NCBI RefSeq assembly: GCF_001905595.1
Contig: NZ_LIXI01000002.1
Span: 832,106 to 896,105, forward strand
Origin: Streptomyces sp. CB00316
GTDB taxonomy: Bacteria > Actinomycetota > Actinomycetes > Streptomycetales > Streptomycetaceae
DNA length: 64,000 bases
Direction of reading: 5' to 3'
Part shown: positions 19,731 to 27,646 of the stretch, one piece after another
How positions within the stretch are numbered: the stretch's first letter is position 1
Layout: every line of letters starts with the position of its first letter
Notes under the pieces: generated by a model
The model's database searches: none
What the model saw: the letters and a program-made list of their open reading frames with translations, nothing else
What the model was told of the DNA's origin: nothing
Program-made: the position numbers and the translations under genes

Positions 19731-20072
19731 ATCCGGCCCCTCGGTGTGAGGCTCACCACGAAACGAGCGTTCGGCCGACGGTTGGGGCGGGTTCGGGGCA
19801 GGTTCACCGAGCGCCACGGCCGTACGGCCGTCGCCGGGTCCCCGCCCACCGCCCCTACCCGTCGGTAACCGGCCTCCCGGCCCGGCAGTGAGCGCCGCAC
19901 CCGCTCCTCGGGGCTCACGACGCCCATCCGGTGATCACGCAGCGTGACCGCCCGAAGTCCCGCGAATCACCCGCCCCCCACGTCGTGCGGAGCCGTTCCC
20001 CGTGCCCCGTAACGGCTTTGTCGGCCGGTCCCCAATTCGGACCAGTGGTCGATCTCGCCTACACTCGGTGTC
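19731..20072 (+). promoter_or_regulatory. purF upstream region with leaderless promoter and inverted repeats
   Basis: 342 bp with no supported gene. Close to purF, TACACT (20060-20065) is followed by 7 bases and the GTG at 20073, a leaderless arrangement. Two overlapping inverted repeats lie in and just upstream of the spacer: GGTCC-N7-GGACC (20027-20043) and GACC-AGT-GGTC (20040-20050). They are candidates for a purine-responsive operator; none is proven. Confidence 0.4.
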
Positions 20073-21599
20073 GTGCCCCGTGGTGATGGACGACTCAACC
20101 ACGACCTGCTCCCCGGAGAGAAAGGCCCCCAGGACGCTTGTGGCGTCTTCGGTGTCTGGGCTCCGGGTGAAGAGGTCGCCAAGCTCACCTATTTCGGACT
20201 GTATGCCCTGCAGCACCGCGGACAGGAATCCGCGGGCATCGCAGTGAGCAACGGGTCCCAGATCCTCGTCTTCAAGGACATGGGACTGGTCTCGCAGGTC
20301 TTCGACGAAACGTCTCTGGGTTCTCTCCAGGGCCATATCGCGGTCGGTCATGCCCGCTACTCCACCACCGGTGCCTCGGTGTGGGAGAACGCGCAGCCGA
20401 CGTTCCGTGCCACCGCGCACGGCTCGATCGCCCTCGGCCACAACGGGAACCTGGTCAACACGGCCCAGCTCGCGGAGATGGTCGCCGACCTCCCCCGCAA
20501 GGACGGCCGCGCCACCCAGGTCGCCGCGACCAACGACACCGACCTGGTGACCGCGCTGCTCGCCGGACAGCGCGACGAGAACGACAAGCCGCTGACCATC
20601 GAGGAAGCCGCCGCCAGAGTGCTCCCCGACGTCAAGGGCGCGTTCTCGCTCGTCTTCATGGACGAGCACACCCTCTACGCCGCCCGTGACCCGCAGGGAA
20701 TCCGCCCGCTGGTGCTGGGCCGGCTCGAGCGCGGCTGGGTGGTCGCCTCCGAGTCCGCCGCACTCGACATCTGCGGCGCCAGCTACGTACGCGAGATCGA
20801 GCCGGGCGAGCTCATCGCCATCGACGAGAACGGCCTGCGCACCTCCCGCTTCGCAGAAGCGAAGCCCAAGGGCTGTGTCTTCGAGTACGTGTACCTGGCC
20901 CGTCCCGACACCGACATCGCCGGCCGGAACGTCTACCTCTCCCGGGTGGAGATGGGCCGCCGCCTGGCCGCCGAAGCCCCCGTCGAGGCGGATCTGGTCA
21001 TAGCGACCCCGGAATCCGGCACCCCCGCCGCGATCGGGTACGCGGAGGCCAGCGGGATCCCGTTCGGCGCCGGACTCGTGAAGAACGCCTACGTCGGCCG
21101 CACCTTCATCCAGCCCTCGCAGACCATCCGCCAGCTCGGTATCCGGCTCAAGCTGAACCCGCTGAAGGAAGTCATCAAGGGCAAGCGCCTGGTGGTCGTC
21201 GACGACTCGATCGTCCGCGGCAACACCCAGCGCGCCCTGGTCCGGATGCTCCGCGAGGCCGGTGCCGCCGAGATCCACATCCGGATCTCCTCGCCGCCGG
21301 TGAAGTGGCCCTGCTTCTTCGGCATCGACTTCGCCACCCGCGCCGAGCTGATCGCCAACGGCATGACCGTCGACGAGATCTGCACCTCGATGGGTGCCGA
21401 CTCCCTCTCGTACATCTCGATCGACGCGATGATCGAGGCGACGACCATCGACAAGCCCAACCTGTGCCGCGCCTGCTTCGACGGTGAGTACCCCATGGAC
21501 CTCCCGGACCCGGAGCTGCTCGGCAAGCAGCTGCTGGAGACCGAGCTGGCGGCAGGGCCCGCGGCCACCGCCGCGGCCGACGCGCTGCGCCGTCCGTGA
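20073..21599 (+). CDS. purF: Amidophosphoribosyltransferase
   Basis: 508 residues; commits PRPP and glutamine to phosphoribosylamine. A 22-residue propeptide precedes the nucleophilic Cys23 (DACGVFGVW), which self-cleavage would expose as in Gram-positive PurF. The Ntn-glutaminase region includes LYALQHRGQESAG and HARYSTTG. The phosphoribosyltransferase domain has the PRPP loop VVVDDSIVRGNT. Cysteines in KWPCFFG and LCRACFDGEYP fit the Fe-S-containing B. subtilis-type enzyme. No ribosome binding site; GTG start fits the leaderless promoter. Confidence 0.97.
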   Translation: MPRGDGRLNHDLLPGEKGPQDACGVFGVWAPGEEVAKLTYFGLYALQHRGQESAGIAVSNGSQILVFKDMGLVSQVFDETSLGSLQGHIAVGHARYSTTGASVWENAQPTFRATAHGSIALGHNGNLVNTAQLAEMVADLPRKDGRATQVAATNDTDLVTALLAGQRDENDKPLTIEEAAARVLPDVKGAFSLVFMDEHTLYAARDPQGIRPLVLGRLERGWVVASESAALDICGASYVREIEPGELIAIDENGLRTSRFAEAKPKGCVFEYVYLARPDTDIAGRNVYLSRVEMGRRLAAEAPVEADLVIATPESGTPAAIGYAEASGIPFGAGLVKNAYVGRTFIQPSQTIRQLGIRLKLNPLKEVIKGKRLVVVDDSIVRGNTQRALVRMLREAGAAEIHIRISSPPVKWPCFFGIDFATRAELIANGMTVDEICTSMGADSLSYISIDAMIEATTIDKPNLCRACFDGEYPMDLPDPELLGKQLLETELAAGPAATAAADALRRP

Positions 21600-21659
21600 T
21601 CCGGACGCGCCGCCGCCCCTCCCACCAGCCCCGTATCTCCACACGAAAGATCCCAGGCC

Positions 21660-22733
21660 ATGTCTGAGACAACAGGTGCCTCCTACGCGGCGGCCGGCGT
21701 CGACATCGAAGCCGGTGACCGTGCCGTCGAGCTGATGAAGGAGTGGGTGAAGAAGACGCAGCGCCCCGAGGTCGCAGGCCTCGGCGGGCTCGGCGGCTTC
21801 GCCGGCCTCTTCGACGCCTCGGCGTTTCTGCGCTACGAGCGTCCGCTGCTCGCCTCCGCCACCGACGGCGTCGGGACGAAGGTGGACCTGGCGCGTCAGA
21901 TGGGCGTGTACGACACCATCGGCCACGACCTCGTCGGCATGGTCGTGGACGACCTCGTCGTCTGCGGTGCCGAGCCGCTCTTCATGACCGACTACATCTG
22001 CGTCGGCAAGGTGCACCCCGAGCGTGTCGCGGCGATCGTGAAGGGCATCGCCGAGGGCTGTGTCCTCGCGGGCTGCGCCCTGGTCGGCGGCGAGACCGCC
22101 GAACACCCGGGTCTGCTCGGCCCGGACGACTTCGACGTCGCCGGCGCCGGTACGGGCGTGGTCGAGGCCGACCGGCTGCTCGGCCCGGACCGTGTCCGCA
22201 GGGGTGACGCCGTCATCGCGATGGCGTCCTCCGGTCTTCACTCGAACGGGTACTCGCTCGTCCGCCACGTGGTCTTCGACCGGGCCGGCTGGACGCTGGA
22301 CCGCGAGGTCGAGGAGTTCGGCCGGACGCTCGGCGAGGAGCTCCTGGAGCCCACCCGCATCTACTCGCTGGACTGCCTGGCGCTCACCCGCACGACCGAG
22401 GTGCACGGCTTCAGCCACGTCACCGGCGGCGGCCTGGCGAACAACCTGGCCCGGGTCATCCCGGCCGGGTTGCACGCCACCGTGGACCGCTCCACCTGGA
22501 CGCCGGGCGCGGTCTTCGACCTCGTCGGCAAGGCCGGTCAGGTCGAGCAGCTGGAGCTGGAGAAGACGCTGAACATGGGCGTCGGCATGATCGCGATCGT
22601 CCCGGCCGACTCGGTGGACGCCGCGCTGACGACCCTGTCCGACCGCGGGGTCGACTCCTGGGTCGCCGGTGAGATCACCGACCGCGGTGACCGCGCCACG
22701 GGCGCCGAGCTGACCGGCAGCTACGCACGCTGA
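21660..22733 (+). CDS. purM: Phosphoribosylformylglycinamidine cyclo-ligase (AIR synthetase)
   Basis: 357 residues; closes the imidazole ring to AIR using ATP. Landmarks: SYAAAGVDIEAGDRAV at the N-terminus, the Gly-rich LGGLGGFAGLFD, ATDGVGTKVDLA, and GGGLANNLARVIP near residue 260. Lies 60 bp after purF in the same direction, probably co-transcribed. The ribosome binding site is weak. Confidence 0.97.
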   Translation: MSETTGASYAAAGVDIEAGDRAVELMKEWVKKTQRPEVAGLGGLGGFAGLFDASAFLRYERPLLASATDGVGTKVDLARQMGVYDTIGHDLVGMVVDDLVVCGAEPLFMTDYICVGKVHPERVAAIVKGIAEGCVLAGCALVGGETAEHPGLLGPDDFDVAGAGTGVVEADRLLGPDRVRRGDAVIAMASSGLHSNGYSLVRHVVFDRAGWTLDREVEEFGRTLGEELLEPTRIYSLDCLALTRTTEVHGFSHVTGGGLANNLARVIPAGLHATVDRSTWTPGAVFDLVGKAGQVEQLELEKTLNMGVGMIAIVPADSVDAALTTLSDRGVDSWVAGEITDRGDRATGAELTGSYAR

Positions 22734-22741
22734 ACCGCAGG

Positions 22742-22778
22742 GCGCGGTGCGCCGGGCTCCCCGCCCGGCGCACCGCGC
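22742..22778 (+). terminator. Terminator of purF-purM
   Basis: Perfect 16-bp stem (22742-22757 with 22763-22778), loop TCCCC, 8 bp after the purM stop. Confidence 0.85.
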
Positions 22779-22811
22779 ACCCGGGGGCCGGAACCGGATC
22801 AGGACACACAG

Positions 22812-22842
22812 AACCCGGCCCGGGGCAGGCCCGGACCGGGTT
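22812..22842 (-). terminator. Terminator of the DUF3073 gene
   Basis: Interrupted inverted repeat with outer arms AACCCGG/CCGGGTT and an inner CCCGG-type stem, 18 bp beyond the minus-strand stop. Back to back with the purM terminator. Confidence 0.65.
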
Positions 22843-22859
22843 GATGTATCAGCGCGAGG

Positions 22860-23117
22860 TCAAGCGCCGCGGCGCTGTGACGACGGACCGGACTGATCGT
22901 CCTGATCCTCGTCATCGTCCTTGTTGTAGCGATCCGCGTACTGTGCGTACGGGTCATCTTCCTCGTCGTCGTCCTCGAACGGCTCGGCGTTCGGTGGCTG
23001 ACTCGAAGGCGATGCGCCCAGCTCATTGGCCAGACGTGACAGGTCCGTCCCGCCGCTGCTGTACTTCAGCTGGCGGGCGACCTTGGTCTGCTTGGCCTTT
23101 GCCCGGCCGCGCCCCAT
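22860..23117 (-). CDS. DUF3073 family small protein
   Basis: 85 residues. It begins MGRGRAKAKQTKVARQLKYS, the conserved basic N-terminus of the actinobacterial DUF3073 family, continues SGGTDLSRLANELG, then becomes highly acidic (DDDEEDDPYAQYADRYNKDDDEDQDD) and ends RRGA. No membrane segment. The basic head and acidic tail suggest a nucleic-acid or ribosome-associated role, but no function is known to me. ATG 23117 is supported by GAGGGGG upstream and by where homology starts. The 281 bp upstream (23118-23398) contain its presumed promoter and nothing else I recognise. Confidence 0.85.
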   Translation of the reverse strand: MGRGRAKAKQTKVARQLKYSSGGTDLSRLANELGASPSSQPPNAEPFEDDDEEDDPYAQYADRYNKDDDEDQDDQSGPSSQRRGA

Positions 23118-23398
23118 GGCTCGACCCCCTCGGTGACGGGGCTCGACGGCCCCAGAGTCTTGACACGCGTTCATGTTTCAGGACGGACTCTCGACAGAGA
23201 GACCGCGCCCGTAGGGCTTTAACGGTACCTGCTTCCGTGGCCATACGGTACGCCGCCCGCGTCTTGCGCCCCGGTGCAGGGCCAGTGAGGAGCCCCGTCC
23301 CCGCTGGTCAACTGCGATTTTAACCTCTTCTGCACGCACGACCCGCCGACCGGCGTGAGCCTTGTCTCCCGCCGGCCCGCGAGTCGTGCGTGCGCGCC

Positions 23399-24481
23399 TC
23401 AGCGGCCGCGCGCCTCGGCCATGCGCTGCTCGGCGATCCGGTCGGCCGCAGCGGCGGGCGGAATCCCGTCTGCCTTCGCGCGTGCGAATATTTCCAGCGT
23501 GGTGTCGAAGATCTTCGCCGCCTTCGCCTTGCACCGGTCGAAGTCGAACCCGTGCAGCTCGTCGGCGACCTGAATCACGCCACCGGCGTTGACCACGTAG
23601 TCCGGGGCGTAGAGAACCGACCGGTCGGCCAGGTCCTTCTCGACGCCCGGGTGGGCCAGCTGGTTGTTGGCCGCGCCGCAGACCACCCTGGCGGTGAGCA
23701 CCGGCACGGTCTCGTCGTTCAGGGCGCCGCCCAGCGCGCAGGGGGCGTAGATGTCGAGGCCCTCGGTGCGGATGAGCGCCTCGGTGTCCGGGGCCACGGT
23801 GACCTCGGGGTGCAGCTCGGTGATCCGGCGCACCGACTCCTCGCGGACATCGGTGATCACGACCTCGGCCCCGTCGGAGAGCAGGTGCTCGACCAGGTGG
23901 TGGCCCACCTTGCCGACCCCGGCGACACCGACCTTGCGGCCGCGCAGCGTCGGGTCGCCCCACAGGTGCTGGGCCGAGGCCCGCATGCCCTGGAAGACAC
24001 CGAACGCGGTGAGGACGGAGGAGTCGCCGGCGCCGCCGTTCTCGGGGGAGCGGCCGGTGGTCCAGCGGCACTCCCGGGCGACGACGTCCATGTCGGCGAC
24101 GTAGGTGCCGACATCGCAGGCGGTGACGTACCGGCCGCCGAGCGAGGCGACGAACCGGCCGTAGGCCAGGAGAAGTCCCTCCGTCTTGATCTTCTCCGGG
24201 TCGCCGATGATGACGGCCTTGCCGCCACCGTGGTCGAGCCCGGCCAGGGCGTTCTTGTACGACATCCCGCGCGACAGGTTCAGCGCGTCGGCGACGGCTT
24301 CGGCCTCGGTCGCGTACGGGTAGAAGCGGGTACCGCCGAGGCCGGGGCCGAGGGCGGTGTTGTGGAGGGCGATGACGGCCTTGAGGCCGGTGGCACGGTC
24401 CTGGCAGATCACGACTTGCTCGTGGCCCCCCTGATCCGAGTGGAACAGGGTGTGCAGGACGCCGTCAGTCACATCGGTCAC
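23399..24481 (-). CDS. vdh: Valine (branched-chain amino acid) dehydrogenase
   Basis: 360 residues. NAD-dependent oxidative deamination of valine, leucine and isoleucine; supplies acyl-CoA precursors to antibiotics and fatty acids in Streptomyces. Seen: substrate-binding [16 protein letters not shown], catalytic Lys in [11 protein letters not shown], and Rossmann motif GVAGVGKVG near residue 180. The sequence matches what I remember of Streptomyces Vdh almost throughout. GTG 24481 ([13 protein letters not shown]) chosen, with GGGAG 8 bp upstream. Divergent from the gene at 24681. Confidence 0.95.
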   Translation of the reverse strand: MTDVTDGVLHTLFHSDQGGHEQVVICQDRATGLKAVIALHNTALGPGLGGTRFYPYATEAEAVADALNLSRGMSYKNALAGLDHGGGKAVIIGDPEKIKTEGLLLAYGRFVASLGGRYVTACDVGTYVADMDVVARECRWTTGRSPENGGAGDSSVLTAFGVFQGMRASAQHLWGDPTLRGRKVGVAGVGKVGHHLVEHLLSDGAEVVITDVREESVRRITELHPEVTVAPDTEALIRTEGLDIYAPCALGGALNDETVPVLTARVVCGAANNQLAHPGVEKDLADRSVLYAPDYVVNAGGVIQVADELHGFDFDRCKAKAAKIFDTTLEIFARAKADGIPPAAAADRIAEQRMAEARGR

Positions 24482-24680
24482 TGTGGTGACTCCCAAGTAC
24501 GAAGCGGCGGGAGGCCCTCCTAGGGGTGGGGAGGGCCCCGGGACCTGTCGTCGGACAGGCCTCGGACCGGCCGGCACGGCCGGTCCGATGGGCAAGAGCG
24601 TAAGTCCTCCGGCGGCGCGGATCTGCCCCCGTGCCGAGGATCACCCCAAGGGGGTGTACGCGCGTGGCACGATGCGCTGC

Positions 24681-25544
24681 ATGTCGGTGGTGTCTTCGGT
24701 GCTCGTCCCTTACACGTCCTACCTCCGGGTGTACGAGCCGCTCGTCGCCTTCGCGGAGCCCGAGCGCAGTCACTGGGCCCGTTACGCGCAGCGCGCGGTG
24801 CTGCCCACCGCCCAGGACGAACTCCGCCGCTCGCTGGCCGACCTGGTGCCGACGCCGCCGGTCGGGGTGCCCGTGCACGAGAGCGGCGACGCGTTCGTGG
24901 TGGTGGTGGACGGGGTGGTGTGCGTCTGCCCGTGGCGGACCCGGCTGCGGGGGTGGCTCGCGCTGGAGGAACTGGAGGGGCCGGGCGGGCAGGGGGGAGT
25001 ATTTCCGGCCAACGTGCTGGACGCCCTGCTGCCCGAGGTGGTGCGGGGGCAGGCGCGGGCGGACCGCGAGCGCTGGCAGCGCCGGAACCCGGACGCGCGG
25101 CCGTGGATCCGTACGACGGTGTGGCAGGTTCCGGTGCGGTGGTTCGTCCTCTTCCGGGACGCGGAGCGGGAGTACGCGGCGGCCGGCGGCGAGGGCGGGG
25201 AGCCGGTGCTGCGCTACCGGACGCCGATGGTGGAGGCCCGGCGCCGGCTGGCCCGGGGGCTGCGGACGCTGCGCGGACACGTCGCCGACGGCGCCCTCAC
25301 CGAGGGGCTGGTGGACGTGGGGCGCTGGCTGGAGGAGTTCCATCCGCGCTCGCTCGTGGAGCTGGACTACGGGGGCCTGGTGCACGCGCTCCCCGCCGGG
25401 CACCTCGCCGGGGACCGGTCGGCCGCGGATGTGGCGGAGGGCCTCGCCGCGCTGGGGAACGGTGACAGCGAGCGCGCCGGGGAGGCGTACGCGCGCCTCG
25501 CGGAGCGGTGGCGGGCAGTGCGGGACCGCCAGTTCGCCAATTGA
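24681..25544 (+). CDS. Conserved hypothetical protein upstream of bldC
   Basis: 287 residues, no domain I can name. It begins MSVVSSVLVPYTSYLRVYEP, is rich in Trp, Arg and Leu, and contains VCVCPWRTRLRGWLALEELE and VWQVPVRWFVLFRDAERE. No signal peptide or membrane segment; the C-terminus (LAALGNGDSERAGEAYARLAERW) is helical. Appears conserved beside vdh and bldC in Streptomyces (from memory). The start is uncertain: ATG 24681 lies 7 bases after a weak -10 CACGAT (24668-24673), suggesting leaderless translation; ATG 24672 is three codons earlier. No ribosome binding site for either. Confidence 0.7.
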   Translation: MSVVSSVLVPYTSYLRVYEPLVAFAEPERSHWARYAQRAVLPTAQDELRRSLADLVPTPPVGVPVHESGDAFVVVVDGVVCVCPWRTRLRGWLALEELEGPGGQGGVFPANVLDALLPEVVRGQARADRERWQRRNPDARPWIRTTVWQVPVRWFVLFRDAEREYAAAGGEGGEPVLRYRTPMVEARRRLARGLRTLRGHVADGALTEGLVDVGRWLEEFHPRSLVELDYGGLVHALPAGHLAGDRSAADVAEGLAALGNGDSERAGEAYARLAERWRAVRDRQFAN

Positions 25545-26211
25545 CGTGAAAAGACCCACAGCGGCATCAACGTGATGGAACCGGGGCATCCTTCATCCAG
25601 GACGGACCGGAAGCACGAGCGGGCGGGAAGGGGGAGGAGCGGCAGCCCGGCGAGGAAGCCGGCCGGAGCGCCTGGGTGGGGGCCGTGAAGGGGAACTGAC
25701 GGGTCGTGAACCTGCGTCCCGTGGGACACGTGGGGTGGGTGAGGCGGCAGCGTACGCCTTCTGACCCAGGACCTACGTCCCGAACCGGGCCTTTGCCTCA
25801 AGCGTGATGGATAGCACTAACGGGGCCCTTGCGCTCATCCCTACTCCTCGTGCCAAAATAGGACAAGGAGTCCGGGGAGGGCTCCTTCTGTCCAAGTAAG
25901 GGCGGAATACTCAGCATTGCACGCTATGGGGGGTCTGAGAACTCCTGATCGCTCTGTGACTGATCGTCACGGTGGTGTGACTGTCCGCTATGGCATGGTC
26001 CATCGGCTTCCGTCGCTGATGAACACCTGGGAGGGCAATTCCATCGGTTTGGCCGACGCGGCTGGACGGATGGTGTAGTTGTAGTGCCGAGGACAAGCCG
26101 TTCGTCCTATAACCGACTCGGCCCGCGTCCGCCATTTCGGGCAACGCGGGTCAAGGTGCAGAATTTAGAGGAAAGAACCGAGAAGGTTCGGTTCTCCCGA
26201 GGAGGCCGCTC
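25545..26211 (+). promoter_or_regulatory. Long low-GC region upstream of bldC
   Basis: 667 bp with lower GC than its surroundings and no confident gene. It contains a hairpin at 25861-25893 (GGACA-AGGAG pairing with CTCCT-TC-TGTCC), a possible 50-codon frame from ATG 25926 to TAG 26078, and a second hairpin just before the bldC ribosome binding site (separate entry). A -10-like CAGAAT occurs at 26158-26163. Probably carries bldC promoter and control elements; assignment is inference. Confidence 0.4.
26174..26195 (+). promoter_or_regulatory. Hairpin or operator preceding the bldC ribosome binding site
   Basis: 8-bp perfect inverted repeat AGAACCGA-N6-TCGGTTCT ending 5 bp before the GGAGG of bldC. 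Could be an mRNA hairpin modulating initiation or a DNA operator. Confidence 0.5.
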
Positions 26212-26418
26212 ATGACCGCTCGCACCCCTGATGCCGAGCCGCTGCTGACCCCGGCTGAGGTTGCCACGATGTTCCGCGTGGACCCGAAGACGGTCACCCG
26301 TTGGGCCAAGGCTGGCAAGCTCACGTCCATCCGCACGCTCGGTGGACATCGCCGGTACCGCGAGGCAGAGGTCCGCGCACTGCTTGCGGGGATTCCGCAG
26401 CAGCGCAGCGAGGCCTGA
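26212..26418 (+). CDS. bldC: BldC, MerR-like developmental DNA-binding protein
   Basis: 68 residues, essentially only a winged helix-turn-helix: LLTPAEVATMFRVDPKTVTRW followed by the wing LTSIRTLGGHRRYREAEV. BldC binds cooperatively to direct repeats and controls entry into development in Streptomyces. Length and sequence are those of BldC. Strong ribosome binding site CGAGGAGG 7 bp before the ATG. Unlike classical MerR proteins it has no effector domain. Monocistronic, with a strong terminator about 150 bp downstream. Confidence 0.97.
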   Translation: MTARTPDAEPLLTPAEVATMFRVDPKTVTRWAKAGKLTSIRTLGGHRRYREAEVRALLAGIPQQRSEA

Positions 26419-26566
26419 CACACCCCTGCCGCGCAGCTCGACAGCAGCACAGCATCTCAACCGGGCAGCCGCCAGGTCCCCCAACCCCAGGCCGCCCATA
26501 CATAGCTCCACTCGACGGACGCCTGCCCCAACGGGCGTCATACCTGTGTACGGGTGCGTCGTTTTT

Positions 26567-26607
26567 GATCGCGCTGGACTCCGCCGGGTCCAGCGCGATC
26601 TTTTTTT
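26567..26607 (+). terminator. Strong intrinsic terminator downstream of bldC
   Basis: 13-bp perfect stem (26567-26579 with 26588-26600) followed by seven T residues. A true U-tract is rare in this genome, where most terminators here lack one. Confidence 0.92.
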
Positions 26608-27029
26608 GTGGGGCACCCCTGTGCCGGCAGCGCTCCGCCGGGGCTCTCGTGCCCCGGTAGGCCGCTCCTACACCCTCTGAGCGGCTCCTGGACGGATGAC
26701 CGAATAACCGGGTGGTCGGTCGGCTTCCGGGCCTTCCGTGGGCCGCCCGACGGACCACCCAGCCGTCCGTCCCGGCGCCCTTCGTGGGTCTGTGAGCGGG
26801 TCTGTGGGGGAGTGTGGGTGAGCGTCCCGGACTTGGTGGGACAGCCCCGGACGGAACGGTCCGGGCGAAGGGCCGACCCGGTGCAATTGCACATATTAAA
26901 TTCGCCAGTTGTAGGGGAGGCGTAAAGTGCCCCGGTCTGAAAACTCTTTCGGTGACACCCGTCACACCGCCTGATGCTTGCCAACTCCGAGCTTGCCACT
27001 GTCCGGACGCGGAGTCATCCGGCCGATGG
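26608..27029. other. Intergenic region with palindrome and possible leader peptide
   Basis: 422 bp without a confident gene. 26690-26780 is rich in small inverted repeats around CCGGGTGGTCGG-like words. At 26881-26892 there is a perfect palindrome GTGCAATTGCAC, then AT-rich sequence, then GGGGAGG (26914-26920) and a 15-codon frame GTG 26927 to TGA 26974 (peptide MPRSENSFGDTRHTA). The 3' side faces the end of the minus-strand DUF6274 gene. Confidence 0.3.
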
Positions 27030-27317
27030 TCACGGAGCGGCGGGCCTTTCGTCCCCGTCCCCTTCCAGGGGTACGGCGGCGCTCTCCGGGTCCGCGGGGC
27101 TTCCGGCCCGGTTCCGGGGCTCCTGCGGCTCGTGCGGGGGCTCCGGGGCCGCTCCGGGCTCCCGCACCTCCCGCGCGCCGTCTCCCGGCTCCATGGCGAG
27201 GCGCAGCAGCCGGTGGCAGACCGGACAGTGGCGGGTGAGGTGTCCGTAGCCGTAGGCGGCCGCCAGATGGGCGCGGAGCAGTGCGCGGGTCTCGTGTCGT
27301 GCTGTGGACGCGGACAT
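27030..27317 (-). CDS. DUF6274-type small protein with CxxC motif
   Basis: 95 residues. Begins MSASTARHETRALLRAHLAA, then HLTRHCPVCHRLLRLAME, where HCPVCH could bind zinc together with nearby His; the C-terminal half is Pro/Glu-rich and disordered. I recall this pattern as a Streptomyces-restricted DUF6274 family of unknown function. ATG 27317 has GGGAGGTGG 6 bp upstream; the frame upstream overlaps the tRNA-Asp and is not coding. Confidence 0.75.
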   Translation of the reverse strand: MSASTARHETRALLRAHLAAAYGYGHLTRHCPVCHRLLRLAMEPGDGAREVREPGAAPEPPHEPQEPRNRAGSPADPESAAVPLEGDGDERPAAP

Positions 27318-27417
27318 GTGAGCCACCTCCCGGTGGGCCCGGCCGCCCCTCGCCGAGGGAATCAGGGACAGCCTCGTCCCTACGGGGTACCCGCAGCGGA
27401 AGGCGCCGTCAAGACGC

Positions 27418-27452
27418 ACGAAAGCCCGGATCGAAACGATCCGGGCTTTCGT
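27418..27452 (-). terminator. Terminator of tRNA-Asp copy 1
   Basis: 16-bp perfect stem (27418-27433 with 27437-27452), loop AAA, 5 bp beyond the tRNA 3' end. Confidence 0.88.
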
Positions 27453-27457
27453 CACTG

Positions 27458-27532
27458 CGGTCCTGACGGGATTTGAACCCGCGGCCTCCACCTTGACAGG
27501 GTGGCGAGCACTCCAAACTGCTCCACAGGACC
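27458..27532 (-). tRNA. tRNA-Asp (anticodon GTC), copy 1
   Basis: 75 nt; acceptor GGTCCTG/CAGGACC, anticodon loop CTGTCAA, T-loop TTCAAAT, discriminator G as required for Asp identity. CCA not encoded. Identical to the copy at 34123-34197. Confidence 0.96.
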
Positions 27533-27646
27533 AGGTTTTCGCTGCTGCCTTGCGGCTTGCTGCGAAACCAGACTGTACAGGAGGTGGGAGGCCCAGGTCG
27601 ACTTCACTCCTGGTGGTGAGACCGTCACCGCCTCACCACCCCTGTT

